Source of the DNA: Nocardia miyunensis NBRC 108239
GTDB taxonomy: Bacteria; Actinomycetota; Actinomycetes; Mycobacteriales; Mycobacteriaceae
Assembly (NCBI RefSeq): GCF_001613065.1
Contig: NZ_BDBQ01000009.1
Span: forward strand, 1-64,000
DNA: 64,000 nucleotides
Direction: 5' to 3'
Shown here: positions 37,167 to 45,457 of the stretch, one piece after another
How the letters are laid out: each line of letters starts with the position of its first letter
Position numbering within the stretch: position 1 is the first letter of the stretch
Made by a program: the position numbers and the translations under genes
Notes under the pieces: model-generated
The model's database searches: none
Told to the model about the DNA's origin: nothing
The model's input: the letters and a program-made list of their open reading frames with translations, nothing else

Positions 37167-38018
37167 ATGCGATTCGCCTTCAAAACCTCACCGCAGAACA
37201 CCACCTGGGCCGACATGCTGGCGGTCTGGCGGGCCGCGGACCAGATCGACGTCTACGAGTCCGGCTGGACCTTCGACCACTTCTATCCGATCTTCTCCGA
37301 TTCCACCGGCCCGTGCCTCGAGGGCTGGACGACGCTCACCGCCCTGGCCCAGGCCACCACGCGGTTGCGGCTGGGCACGCTGGTGACCGGAATCCACTAC
37401 CGGCACCCGGCGGTATTGGCGAATATGGCTGCGGCACTGGACATCATCTCCGATGGACGGCTCGAACTGGGCATCGGCGCGGGCTGGAACGAGGAGGAGT
37501 CCGGCGCATACGGCATCGAGTTGGGCAGCATCCGCGAGCGGCTCGACCGTTTCGAGGAGGCCTGCCAGGTTCTGATCGGCCTGTTGAGCCAGGAGACAAC
37601 CAGTTTCGACGGCAAGTTCTATCAGTTGAAGGACGCGCGCAACGAGCCCAAGGGCCCGCAGCAGCCGCACCCGCCGATCTGCATCGGCGGCAACGGCGAG
37701 AAGCGCACCCTGCGCATCACCGCCCGTTACGCGCAGCACTGGAACTTCGTCGGCGGAACACCCGAGGAGTTCGCGCACAAGCGCGAGGTGCTCGCCGCGC
37801 ACTGCGCCGACATCGGCCGCGACCCGGCCGAGATCACCCTGTCCGCCCATCAGCGGCTGGAGCCGGGCCAGAGTTACGGCCAACTGCTGGAACAGATCTC
37901 CGCATTCGAGGACAAGGGCCTGGACCTGGCGATCATCTACATCCCCACACCGCACGATCCAGCGGTGATCGAACCGCTGGCCGAGGCGATCCGTGATTCG
38001 GGCCTGCTGAAGTCCTAG
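37167..38018 (+). CDS. LLM-class F420-dependent oxidoreductase
   Basis: A 283-residue (beta/alpha)8 luciferase-like flavoenzyme: [75 protein letters not shown] and [16 protein letters not shown] are typical of F420-binding TIGR-type members. It uses deazaflavin F420 to oxidise or reduce an unknown substrate. Upstream sequence [11 protein letters not shown] would be read only with a start at 37134, inside the promoter, so ATG 37167 is preferred. It is divergent from adhA. Confidence 0.88.
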   Translation: MRFAFKTSPQNTTWADMLAVWRAADQIDVYESGWTFDHFYPIFSDSTGPCLEGWTTLTALAQATTRLRLGTLVTGIHYRHPAVLANMAAALDIISDGRLELGIGAGWNEEESGAYGIELGSIRERLDRFEEACQVLIGLLSQETTSFDGKFYQLKDARNEPKGPQQPHPPICIGGNGEKRTLRITARYAQHWNFVGGTPEEFAHKREVLAAHCADIGRDPAEITLSAHQRLEPGQSYGQLLEQISAFEDKGLDLAIIYIPTPHDPAVIEPLAEAIRDSGLLKS

Positions 38019-38159
38019 CCGTCCGCGGGCGGCCCCCGCGTCGGCGCATGTCCGATGAGCGGGCACGACCATCGTGACCATCGTCATTCCGGCCTACCGT
38101 CGAAGACGTCCTCACTACGGTGTGGGGAGCTCAACGACAGCAGTTTCGGAGGTCCGTGG

Positions 38160-39344
38160 ATGTCGCACGAGGTGGTTCGCCGAGTCGAGGAGGTGGCCGC
38201 GAAATTCGCCGCGGCCGCCGACGCGACCGAGCGCGGGGGCAAGCTCTCGGACGAGAGCGTCGCGCTGGTCCGCCGGACCGGTGTGATGCGCCTGCTGCAA
38301 CCCGCCGAATTCGGCGGATATGCCGCGCATCCCCGCGATTTCGCCGAGGCGGTGATGGCGGTGGCGAAGCGGTGCGGATCCACCGGCTGGGTGTGCGGAG
38401 TCGGCGGGGTGCATCCGTGGGAGATGGCGCTGCTGGACCGCCGCCTGCAGAACGAGCTGTGGGGCGAGAATCCGGACACCTGGATGGCCTCCCCGTACGC
38501 ACCCCAGGGCACCGCGACGATCACCGACGACGGCTATATCGTCAAGGGGCACTGGAACTTCTCCTCCGGCACCGACCACTGCGACTGGGTCGTGCTGGGC
38601 GCGCTGGTCTGCGCCGCGGACGGCGCGCCGACCACCCCGCCCCGGGTGATCCACGTGGTGATTCCGCGCGAGGACTACACGATCATCGACGACTCGTGGG
38701 ATGTGATCGGCCTGTGCGGCACCGGCAGCAAGGACGTCGTCGTGGACGGCGCGTACGTGCCCGCCTACCGCACGATCGACTCCACCGAGGTCGCCGAGGG
38801 CGAACTCGCCGCCGAGCGCGCCGGGCGCACCGAAACCCTCTACAAGATGCCCTTCTGGGCGATGTTCCCGCTCGGCATCACCTCCGCGGTGGTCGGCATC
38901 TGCGAGGGCGCCCTGGCCGCGCATCTGGACTATCAGCGCGAGCGGGTCAACGCGATGGGCACCCGGATCAAGGACGATCCCTATGTGCTGTCGGTGATTT
39001 CGGAGGCGGCCGCGGAAATCGCCGCCTCGCGCACCCAGCTCATCGACGGCGTCAGCCGCCTCTACGATCTGGCCGACGCGGGCAAGCCGATCACCTTCGA
39101 GGATCGTTCCCTGGTGCGCCGCAACCAGGTTCGCAGCGCCTGGCGCGCGGTCGACGCGGTGGACCAGATCTTCGCCCGCTCCGGCGGCAACGCCGCACGC
39201 AAACGCACTCCGCTGCAACGCTTCTGGCGAGACGCCCACGTCGGCCTGCAACACGCCATCCACACCCCCGGATCGCTGTACCACTCGGTCGCTCTTACTT
39301 CCATGGGCGTCGAGCCGGAAGGCGCACTGCGCGCGATGATCTGA
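38160..39344 (+). CDS. Acyl-CoA-dehydrogenase-fold flavin monooxygenase, HsaA-like
   Basis: A 394-residue protein, the same length as HsaA. It has the group D flavin monooxygenase pattern: LLQPAEFGGYAAHPRDFAEAV, CGSTGWVCGVGGVHPWEMAL, GHWNFSSGTDHCDWVVLG, GLCGTGSKDVVVDGAYVP and LQRFWRDAHVGLQHA. HsaA hydroxylates 3-HSA in cholesterol ring degradation, using reduced flavin from a separate reductase. No HsaB, HsaC or KshA gene is adjacent, so the substrate here is uncertain; related enzymes act on phenols or on polyketides. ATG 38160 follows GGAGGTCCGTGG. Confidence 0.85.
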   Translation: MSHEVVRRVEEVAAKFAAAADATERGGKLSDESVALVRRTGVMRLLQPAEFGGYAAHPRDFAEAVMAVAKRCGSTGWVCGVGGVHPWEMALLDRRLQNELWGENPDTWMASPYAPQGTATITDDGYIVKGHWNFSSGTDHCDWVVLGALVCAADGAPTTPPRVIHVVIPREDYTIIDDSWDVIGLCGTGSKDVVVDGAYVPAYRTIDSTEVAEGELAAERAGRTETLYKMPFWAMFPLGITSAVVGICEGALAAHLDYQRERVNAMGTRIKDDPYVLSVISEAAAEIAASRTQLIDGVSRLYDLADAGKPITFEDRSLVRRNQVRSAWRAVDAVDQIFARSGGNAARKRTPLQRFWRDAHVGLQHAIHTPGSLYHSVALTSMGVEPEGALRAMI

Positions 39345-39354
39345 ACGCACACAC

Positions 39355-39395
39355 GGTCGCGCGCCCATCCGGAACCTCCGAATGGGCGCGCGACC
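39355..39395. terminator. Bidirectional terminator between the HsaA-like and fadD genes
   Basis: GGTCGCGCGCCCAT (39355-39368), a 13-nt loop and ATGGGCGCGCGACC (39382-39395) form a perfect 14-bp stem between convergent genes. Confidence 0.85.
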
Positions 39396-39532
39396 ATTCC
39401 AGTTCCGAGACCGGACACCGAGCAGTCACGATCCATTATGCCAAGGTACGCAACGTATTCCAGTGCGCACCCGACGCCGGATGCACTCCCGGGCAGGGGC
39501 GCACGGGAGCCGGAGCGGGCAGGGACCGGACG

Positions 39533-41128
39533 TCAGTTCACCTGACGCCCGGTGCCCTCCCAGTAGCGGGCGCGCAGGGCCTTCTTGTCGGGCTTGCCGA
39601 GCGGGCTGACCGGGATGCTGTCGGCGAATTCGACGGTTTTGGGCGCGTGCACCGCACCCTTGTGTTCCTTGACCAGCGCCCGGAGCTCCTCGGCGGACAC
39701 ACTCTGGCCCGACCGCAACACCACGATCGCGGTGACGGACTCGCCCCACTTCTCGTCCGGGACGCCGATCACCGCCGCGGCGGACACCGCGGGATGGGCC
39801 GAGAGCACATCCTCGACCTCGCGCGGGAAGACGTTGAACCCGCCCGAGACGATCATGTCCTTCTTGCGGTCGACGATGTAGAGGTAGCCCTCGTCGTCCT
39901 TGCGGGCCACGTCGCCGGTGTGCAGCCAGCCGAATTTGGTCGCCTCGGCGGTCTGCTCGGGCTTGTTCAGATAGCCCTGCATGATCAGTGGGCCGCGCAC
40001 ACAGATCTCGCCGGGCTCGCCGTCGGGCACCTCGTTGCCCTCGTCGTCCAGCAGCGCGACGTGCAGCCACGGCACCGGACGCCCGCAGCTGGACAGCCGC
40101 TCGGGGCGGCTCAGATCGTGATCGGCCTTGCGCAGCGCCGAAATCGCCATCGGGCATTCGGCCTGGCCGTAGAACTGGAAGAAGATCGGGCCGAACCGCT
40201 CGATCGCCTCAGCCAGCCGCGCCGGGGAGATGGCCGACGCGCCGTAGAAGACGGTCTCCAGACTCGACAGGTCGTACTTGTCCAGATCCGGGTAGTCCAG
40301 CAGGGCGTAGAGCATGGTCGGCACGAGCATCGTCGCGGTGATCTTGTACTTCTCGACGGCCTGGCACAGCTTCTCCGGATTGAATCCGGGCAGCACCACG
40401 ATCGAGCCGCCGCGCATGCTGGTCGGATTCCAGAACGCGCCGCCCGCGTGGCTCAACGGTGTGCAGACGAGAAACCTTGTCTCGCTGGGCCATTCCCATT
40501 CGGTCATCTGGATGCGCAGCATGGTCGCGGTGCCGCGGTTGCTGATCTGCACACCCTTGGGCTTACCGGTGGTGCCGCCGGTGTAGGCGAGGCTGAACAC
40601 GTCGTCCAGGCCGGTGCTGGGTCCGACGAGTTTGCGCGGCTCGAACTTCTCGGACTCGGCCAGCAGATCGACGCCGGCCTGAGTGGGGCCGAAGGCGAGC
40701 AGATTCTTCAGTCCCGGAACCCGCGGCGCGAGCTGCGCGGCGCGCTCCTCGAAGGCGCCCGGGTCGTAGACGAGGGTGTCGATGCCCGCATCCTCGAGGA
40801 CGTAGGCGTGATCCTCCAGCGAACCCATCGGATGCAACGCCATCGACCGGATCCCGGACAACGCGTTCGCGCCCTGGGCGATCAGGACCTCGGGCCGGTT
40901 CGCGGACAGGATCGCGATCGCGGAACCCGACGCTATGCCCAGGGCCGCATACGCCTGGGTGAAACGGCTGATCTGATCACGGACCTGCCGGTAGGTGAGC
41001 TCGGTGTCCCCGACGTACATCGCCGTCCGATCGGCATAGCGATCCAGGGAGCGGATCAGGATGTCGACCGGCAGCGGTTCACGGTGCAGGTAGTCGGGCT
41101 CGTCGTGCTGCGGGATGACAGGTGCCAT
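39533..41128 (-). CDS. fadD: Acyl-CoA synthetase (FadD family)
   Basis: A 531-residue adenylate-forming enzyme. The ATP motif is AYTGGTTGKPKGVQ; other core motifs are FYGQAECPMAISAL, GWLHTGDVARKDDEGYLYIVDRKKDMI and PLGKPDKKALRARYW with the C-terminal catalytic lysine. It activates a fatty or steroid-derived carboxylic acid as an acyl-AMP, then acyl-CoA. It is not clearly FadD19 or FadD3. A perfect KstR-consensus site 42 bp upstream argues for a steroid side-chain or ring acid substrate (inference). ATG 41128. Confidence 0.9.
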   Translation of the reverse strand: MAPVIPQHDEPDYLHREPLPVDILIRSLDRYADRTAMYVGDTELTYRQVRDQISRFTQAYAALGIASGSAIAILSANRPEVLIAQGANALSGIRSMALHPMGSLEDHAYVLEDAGIDTLVYDPGAFEERAAQLAPRVPGLKNLLAFGPTQAGVDLLAESEKFEPRKLVGPSTGLDDVFSLAYTGGTTGKPKGVQISNRGTATMLRIQMTEWEWPSETRFLVCTPLSHAGGAFWNPTSMRGGSIVVLPGFNPEKLCQAVEKYKITATMLVPTMLYALLDYPDLDKYDLSSLETVFYGASAISPARLAEAIERFGPIFFQFYGQAECPMAISALRKADHDLSRPERLSSCGRPVPWLHVALLDDEGNEVPDGEPGEICVRGPLIMQGYLNKPEQTAEATKFGWLHTGDVARKDDEGYLYIVDRKKDMIVSGGFNVFPREVEDVLSAHPAVSAAAVIGVPDEKWGESVTAIVVLRSGQSVSAEELRALVKEHKGAVHAPKTVEFADSIPVSPLGKPDKKALRARYWEGTGRQVN

Positions 41129-41169
41129 CGGTCATGCGCCTTTCGCTGGGTACCGGACACCTCCCAAGT

Positions 41170-41183
41170 TAGAACACGTTACA
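41170..41183. promoter_or_regulatory. KstR-consensus operator upstream of fadD
   Basis: TAGAACACGTTACA matches all eight fixed positions of the mycobacterial KstR consensus TnnAACnnGTTnnA, starting 42 bp upstream of the fadD start codon. Confidence 0.7.
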
Positions 41184-41225
41184 GAAATTGCCTAGCTGAA
41201 TCTTCTGCCTCCGCTCCGCTCCGGC

Positions 41226-41322
41226 GGGTTTTCGGCGCTGTAAGACTCGCCGTCCACCCCTCGAGACTCGGGCTTCGCCCATGCGCTTCGAGGGGTGAAC
41301 GGCGAGCCCGCGCCGAAAACCC
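41226..41322. repeat. Long imperfect inverted repeat
   Basis: The left arm 41226-41264 (GGGTTTTCGGCGC, then CTCGCCGTCCACCCCTCGA) pairs with the right arm 41288-41322, whose complement reads GGGTTTTCGGCGC GGG CTCGCCGTTCACCCCTCGA. The arms share nearly all bases except a small internal bulge and one mismatch. The loop holds GGGC-TTC-GCCC. It lies in the 357-bp gap between fadD and the conservon P450 and may be a mobile palindromic (REP/MITE-like) element or a terminator of the conservon operon. Confidence 0.65.
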
Positions 41323-41362
41323 TTCAGGTGTTCTTGCTGAGCCTTTCGCTTCGCGGGCGACT

Positions 41363-41392
41363 CCCAGCGGACAGAGACGCTTCGCCGCTGGG
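41363..41392. repeat. Second inverted repeat CCCAGCGG/CCGCTGGG
   Basis: CCCAGCGG (41363-41370) and CCGCTGGG (41385-41392), 8-bp perfect arms with a 14-bp spacer, 40 bp from the larger repeat. It is in the same gap, downstream of the conservon, and no gene is supported between 41129 and 41485. Confidence 0.55.
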
Positions 41393-41485
41393 CACGTCCG
41401 AGGTCGGTGCGTCGGGTCGGCAGCTCAATCGAGTCTCGACGCGACACGGCCCGGTGTGCTGCTGTTCGGCGGTTGCTGCCGAAAG

Positions 41486-42790
41486 CTACTGCTCAGCAGA
41501 CTGGAGACGGACCGGGAGGCTTGCCAGATCGTTCTGTGTGAGCACCGGCAGATTGTGCAGTTCCTCGGCCGGGACGGCCAGGCTCAGGTCCGGGAAACGC
41601 TCGAACAGCGCGGGCAGCGCGATCGCGGCCTCGAGCCGGGCCAGCGCGGCACCCGGGCAGATGTGCGGGCCGTAGCCGAAGGAGATGTTGCGGTGGGCGG
41701 TCGGGCGGGTGATGTCGAACTCGTCGGCGTCCTCGCCATGCACCGCGAGATCCCGGCCGATCGCCCGGTACGACATGACCACGCCCTCGCCCTGCTCGAT
41801 CACGGTGTCGCCCACCGTGATGTCCTCGGTCGCGAACCGCATGAGCAGGTGGATCACCGGGCCGTCCCAGCGCAGGGTCTCCTCGATGACCTGCTTCCAC
41901 CCGACCTCGCCACTGCGCACCTTCTCCAGCTGGTCCGGATGGGTCAGCAGCGCGCGCACGGCCGAGATGATCAGGCTGACCGTGGTCTCGTGCCCGGCGG
42001 CGATCAGGGCGCGCAGGTTACCCTCGATCTCCTCCTCGGTCAGCGGCTCACCGCCCTCGTCGGCCTGGATGAACGCGCTGGTCAGATCGTCGGTGGGGTG
42101 CGCGGTGCGCTCGCGCACCATGGCGGTGAAGTACGCGATCATCTCCTCGATGATCCGCAGCCGCTCCTCCTGCGGGGTCAGCAGCGAGAAGAACGCCTTC
42201 CACCGCTCGAGCAGCATCGGATGATCGGCGCGATCCACGCCCATCAGCTCGCTGATCACACGCATCGGCAGCGGATAGGCGAAAACCGCCTTCAGGTCCA
42301 CGACCTCGCCGGCATTCCCCGCGACGGTGAGATCATCCAGCAGTTCGGTGGTGAATCGCTCGATCGTGGGCCGTAGCGCCTCGAGCCGTCGCGGCGTGAG
42401 CGCCTGGGTGGTCTTGATCCGCAGCCGCCGGTGTTCGGGGCCGTCGACGGTGAACATCGATCGGCCCGCATCGATCATGCCGATCAGCGGCCACTCCCGG
42501 GTCACCGCGCCGGAGGTCCACAGCGACCAGGAACCGATGTCCTTGACCAGCCGCGAATCGACCAGCAGCTGCCGTGCGATCTGATGATCGGTCACCGTCC
42601 AGGCCGGCACGCCCAGCAACTCGATGCGAGTCAGCGGACCCTCGTCGCGCAATCGCGCGGTCTCCCCGCCCAGATCGCCGATCATCGGGTCGATAACCAT
42701 GCCGACCTCGGCTGGCCCTACGTGGTTACGCTCGCTACCGCCGCCGGGCCTGACGCCGCCGCCGGGAGCTAGCGGACATTGACTGCTCAC
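41486..42790 (-). CDS. Cytochrome P450, CYP154-like, second P450 of the conservon
   Basis: A 434-residue P450 with all canonical motifs: I-helix AGHETT (265-270), ExxR as E304-T-L-R307 (EETLRWDGP) and heme loop FGYGPHICPG with C378. It starts at GTG 42790, which overlaps the TGA of the upstream P450 (GTGA), so the two are translationally coupled. CYP154 enzymes paired with CYP157 enzymes at the end of conservons are known in Streptomyces. Its substrate is unknown. An alternative start ATG 42700 would lose a Gly-rich leader. Confidence 0.87.
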   Translation of the reverse strand: MSSQCPLAPGGGVRPGGGSERNHVGPAEVGMVIDPMIGDLGGETARLRDEGPLTRIELLGVPAWTVTDHQIARQLLVDSRLVKDIGSWSLWTSGAVTREWPLIGMIDAGRSMFTVDGPEHRRLRIKTTQALTPRRLEALRPTIERFTTELLDDLTVAGNAGEVVDLKAVFAYPLPMRVISELMGVDRADHPMLLERWKAFFSLLTPQEERLRIIEEMIAYFTAMVRERTAHPTDDLTSAFIQADEGGEPLTEEEIEGNLRALIAAGHETTVSLIISAVRALLTHPDQLEKVRSGEVGWKQVIEETLRWDGPVIHLLMRFATEDITVGDTVIEQGEGVVMSYRAIGRDLAVHGEDADEFDITRPTAHRNISFGYGPHICPGAALARLEAAIALPALFERFPDLSLAVPAEELHNLPVLTQNDLASLPVRLQSAEQ

Positions 42791-44070
42791 TGGATACCTC
42801 CGACTGCGCGAACAGGAGTGAAATTAACTGGTAGAGAAGACATTCCGCGCAGAAACGGCGACGGCCTGCGCACCAGGTTGTGCGGCGGCACCGCCAGATC
42901 GATATCGGGCAGCCGATCCAGCAGCACCTCGATACCGGTCCGGGCGATGATCTCGGCGATCTGCTGCGCCGGGAACGGGCAGCGATACTCACCGTGACTG
43001 AACGCGAAATGCGCGCTGTTGCCCGCATGCACGAGATCCGCACCGTCGCCCAGATGCGCGCGCACGTGCGGATCACCGTTGGCCGCGCCCAGGCCGAGTA
43101 GCAACATGTCACCGGCGCGAATCACCTTGTCCGCCAACCGAGTATCGCGCGAGGCCCAGCGTCCCGCGAGGATCTGGTTGGGCGCGTCCTCCCAGAGCGC
43201 CTCGTTCATGGCCTGATCCACGCTGCGCCGCCCGCCGCCGAACGCGACCGCAAAGCGCTCCTCGGTCAGCATCAGCCCCAGCGAGTTGATCAGCCAGTCC
43301 GCCGTGGTCAGATGTCCCGCGGCCAGCACCGCCTGCACGTCGTAGCCGTACTCCTCGTCGGTGAACGGCTCCGGGAACTCGATCATCGCGGTGATCATGT
43401 TGCGGCCCGGGCGTTCTCGTTCCCGATGCACCCGGCCGTGCGCGAGTTCGGTGAACCGCTGATAGGCCGCCTGCGCCTGAGCGCCGCCATCGGCGAGGGT
43501 CTTCATCGCCCACGCGAGTTCGGGGGCCTCCTCGTCGGAGAAGCCCATCAACCGAGCCAGCGCGAGCACCGGCAGCGGCTCGGCGAATTCGGAGACCAGT
43601 TCGGCCTCGCCCCGCCCGCAGAACACGTCGATCATCCGATCCGCGAGATCCTCACAGGTACTGCGCAATTCGAACGGATCGATCGATTCCAGCGCCGGTT
43701 CCACCATCGCCACGTGCCGACGGTGTTCCGCGCCCGCGGTGAAGTAGATCGAGGGCATGGGCTGACCGACCATCGGCAACAGCGGCCAGTCCGGCGGGAT
43801 GTTCGGCCACTGATTCCACAGTGCGACATTGCGCGGGAACAGATCCGGATCACTGGTCACCTGATGCAGTTCCCGATAGCCGATGACCAGCCACGCCGGA
43901 ATCCCGCCCGCCAGCTCGACCGCCACCACCGGCCCGTGCGCGCTGCGCATCTCCTCGTAGAGCCGATGCGGATCGGTGTGGAACCGCGGCCCGCTCAGCG
44001 GCACCACCGAGGACTCCGGGTGCATCGGGCAGCCGCCGATGTGGTCGTATCCGGCTTCGGGCGTTGTCAT
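42787..44070 (-). CDS. Cytochrome P450 lacking ExxR, CYP157-like (CvnE)
   Basis: A 427-residue P450. The I-helix is AGHLTTADW and the heme cysteine is C364 in FAFSHGEYRCPF. The K-helix reads E290-A-L-W293 (NEALWEDAPNQ), so the arginine of the ExxR motif is replaced by tryptophan. Loss of ExxR is the published hallmark of the CYP157 family, which lies in Streptomyces conservons. ATG 44070 overlaps the cvnD stop (ATGA). Without the salt bridge, heme handling and catalysis may differ from normal P450s, or it may act as a signalling or partner protein. Confidence 0.88.
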   Translation of the reverse strand: MTTPEAGYDHIGGCPMHPESSVVPLSGPRFHTDPHRLYEEMRSAHGPVVAVELAGGIPAWLVIGYRELHQVTSDPDLFPRNVALWNQWPNIPPDWPLLPMVGQPMPSIYFTAGAEHRRHVAMVEPALESIDPFELRSTCEDLADRMIDVFCGRGEAELVSEFAEPLPVLALARLMGFSDEEAPELAWAMKTLADGGAQAQAAYQRFTELAHGRVHRERERPGRNMITAMIEFPEPFTDEEYGYDVQAVLAAGHLTTADWLINSLGLMLTEERFAVAFGGGRRSVDQAMNEALWEDAPNQILAGRWASRDTRLADKVIRAGDMLLLGLGAANGDPHVRAHLGDGADLVHAGNSAHFAFSHGEYRCPFPAQQIAEIIARTGIEVLLDRLPDIDLAVPPHNLVRRPSPFLRGMSSLPVNFTPVRAVGGIQ

Positions 44071-44684
44071 GGCGCGGACTCCGGGGTCGGGACGGCATCT
44101 GCGTAGAGATGCTCGACGAGGGTGATCAGGACCTGCTTGCCCGAATCTCGGGATCGGGCATCGCATTGCACCAGCGGCACATGCGGATCCAGGTCCAGTG
44201 CGGCGCGCACCTCCTCGGGATCGGTGGTCCGGGAGCCGAAGTCGTTGCACGCCACCACGAACGGCGTGCGCTGGAATTCGAGCCGGTCGATGGCGTACCA
44301 GCAGTCCGCGATCCGGTTCGGGTCCACGAGCACGATCGCGCCGAGCGCACCGGTGAACAGCCTGTCCCACAGGAACCAGAACCGCTCCTGGCCGGGCGCG
44401 CCGAACAGGTACAGCACATGTTCGGCATCGATGGTGATGCGGCCGAAGTCGAATGCCACAGTAGTCGTGGACTTTCCGGGCACGGCGGACGAATCGTCAA
44501 CGCCCGCAGCGGCATCGGTCATCGTCGCCTCGGTGTCCAGCGGCCGGATCTCGCTGACCGACCGGACCATGGTGGTCTTACCGACCCCGAAACCGCCCAC
44601 GATGACGATTTTCAGCCCGTGCTGCGCGGTGTCCTGCAGCGGCGCGTCCGCGCGCTCGGGCCGATCAAAGTTTGCGAAGTCCAA
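44067..44684 (-). CDS. cvnD: Conservon GTP-binding protein (CvnD-type)
   Basis: A 205-residue Ras-like/MglA-related GTPase. The P-loop is GGFGVGKTT at 30-38; TEATMTDAA is a switch-I-like part, the G3-like motif is LYLFGAPGQERF and the base-specificity element is VVACNDFG. In Streptomyces conservons this protein forms a complex with CvnA-C. The probable start is TTG 44684, 6 nt after AGAAGG, which overlaps the cvnC 3' end by 20 nt; no ATG or GTG is available near the domain start. Confidence 0.88.
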   Translation of the reverse strand: MDFANFDRPERADAPLQDTAQHGLKIVIVGGFGVGKTTMVRSVSEIRPLDTEATMTDAAAGVDDSSAVPGKSTTTVAFDFGRITIDAEHVLYLFGAPGQERFWFLWDRLFTGALGAIVLVDPNRIADCWYAIDRLEFQRTPFVVACNDFGSRTTDPEEVRAALDLDPHVPLVQCDARSRDSGKQVLITLVEHLYADAVPTPESAP

Positions 44685-45036
44685 CGAGCACCTTCTCGAG
44701 GGTGGAGGCATCGGCGACCCCGGTCCACCCCGCACCGCGGTCGGTGGAACCGGAATACGGATGCCGCACGGTGATCCGCCCGGCGTGCAGCAGATCCGAC
44801 AGCAGGATCGTGACGATGCCGACCGGCAGCCGCAGTTCGGCGGCGATCTCGACCACCGCGGTCGGGGCCCGGCACATGTCCAGGATCGCGACGTGTTCGG
44901 ATTGCATGCCGGGACTGGGTGCGCATTCGCTGACCACGAGAGTGACCAGGTCGAACGCATCGGAATCGGGTTTACTGCGGCCGCCGGTGAGCGTGTAGAG
45001 CCGATCGGGCCCCTCGTCCCGGACGGACCTGCTCAT
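44665..45036 (-). CDS. cvnC: DUF742 protein, CvnC
   Basis: A 123-residue cytoplasmic protein of the DUF742 family: RLYTLTGGRSKPDSDAFDLVTLV at residues 12-34, then a winged-helix-like RAPTAVVEIAAELRLPVGIV and ITVRHPYS. In Streptomyces it binds partner proteins in the conservon complex. Upstream the cvnB stop is 10 bp away, and its own stop lies inside cvnD, consistent with one transcript. Confidence 0.9.
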   Translation of the reverse strand: MSRSVRDEGPDRLYTLTGGRSKPDSDAFDLVTLVVSECAPSPGMQSEHVAILDMCRAPTAVVEIAAELRLPVGIVTILLSDLLHAGRITVRHPYSGSTDRGAGWTGVADASTLEKVLVGLRKL

Positions 45037-45046
45037 CGCGAGTACC

Positions 45047-45457
45047 TCACGCTGTACCCCCGTTTCGCGGTGGGGCCACCAGATGGTGGCCGAGTTGTTC
45101 GACCAGTTCGGCCATGTTGTGCCCGACCAGGCCCGCGTCGGCCTCCTCGGTCGCGACCACCGCCAGATGCGTGCCCAAACCCGACTGCACGATGAACAGG
45201 ATCCCGCCGTGAAATTCGGTCATCGATTGGCGCACACCGCCTTTGGCGTCGCCGAATTCGACCGACGCGCCGTGCGAGAGACTCTGGATACCCGCCGCGA
45301 TGGCCGCGAGCTGATCGGCCTTGTCGATGGTCAGCTCCGGCGTATGGCACATCTTGAGCCCGTCGCTGGACAGCAGCAGCGCATGACGCGTCTGCGGGGT
45401 GCGGGACAGCAGCTGTTCGAGCAGCCAGCCCAGCTGGGACGGCGCGGATGTCGTCAT
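45047..45457 (-). CDS. cvnB: Roadblock/LC7-domain protein, CvnB
   Basis: A 136-residue protein with a single Roadblock/LC7 domain (LGWLLEQLLSRTPQTRHALLLSSDGLKM, ... HGGILFIVQSGLGTHLAVVA). In MglB-like systems such proteins act as GTPase-activating partners of the cognate GTPase. Here the partner is presumably the CvnD GTPase. It overlaps the 3' end of cvnA by 4 nt (stop and start share bases). Confidence 0.92.
   Translation of the reverse strand: MTTSAPSQLGWLLEQLLSRTPQTRHALLLSSDGLKMCHTPELTIDKADQLAAIAAGIQSLSHGASVEFGDAKGGVRQSMTEFHGGILFIVQSGLGTHLAVVATEEADAGLVGHNMAELVEQLGHHLVAPPRNGGTA

Noticed and set aside
41200..41400. Possible insertion sequence between fadD and the conservon
   Set aside because: Inverted repeats are present but there is no transposase and no direct target repeat.
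38120..42376. Open frame of about 1400 codons on the plus strand across the HsaA-like, fadD and P450 genes
   Set aside because: It spans three genes in antisense or another frame and contains no domain; a GC artefact.
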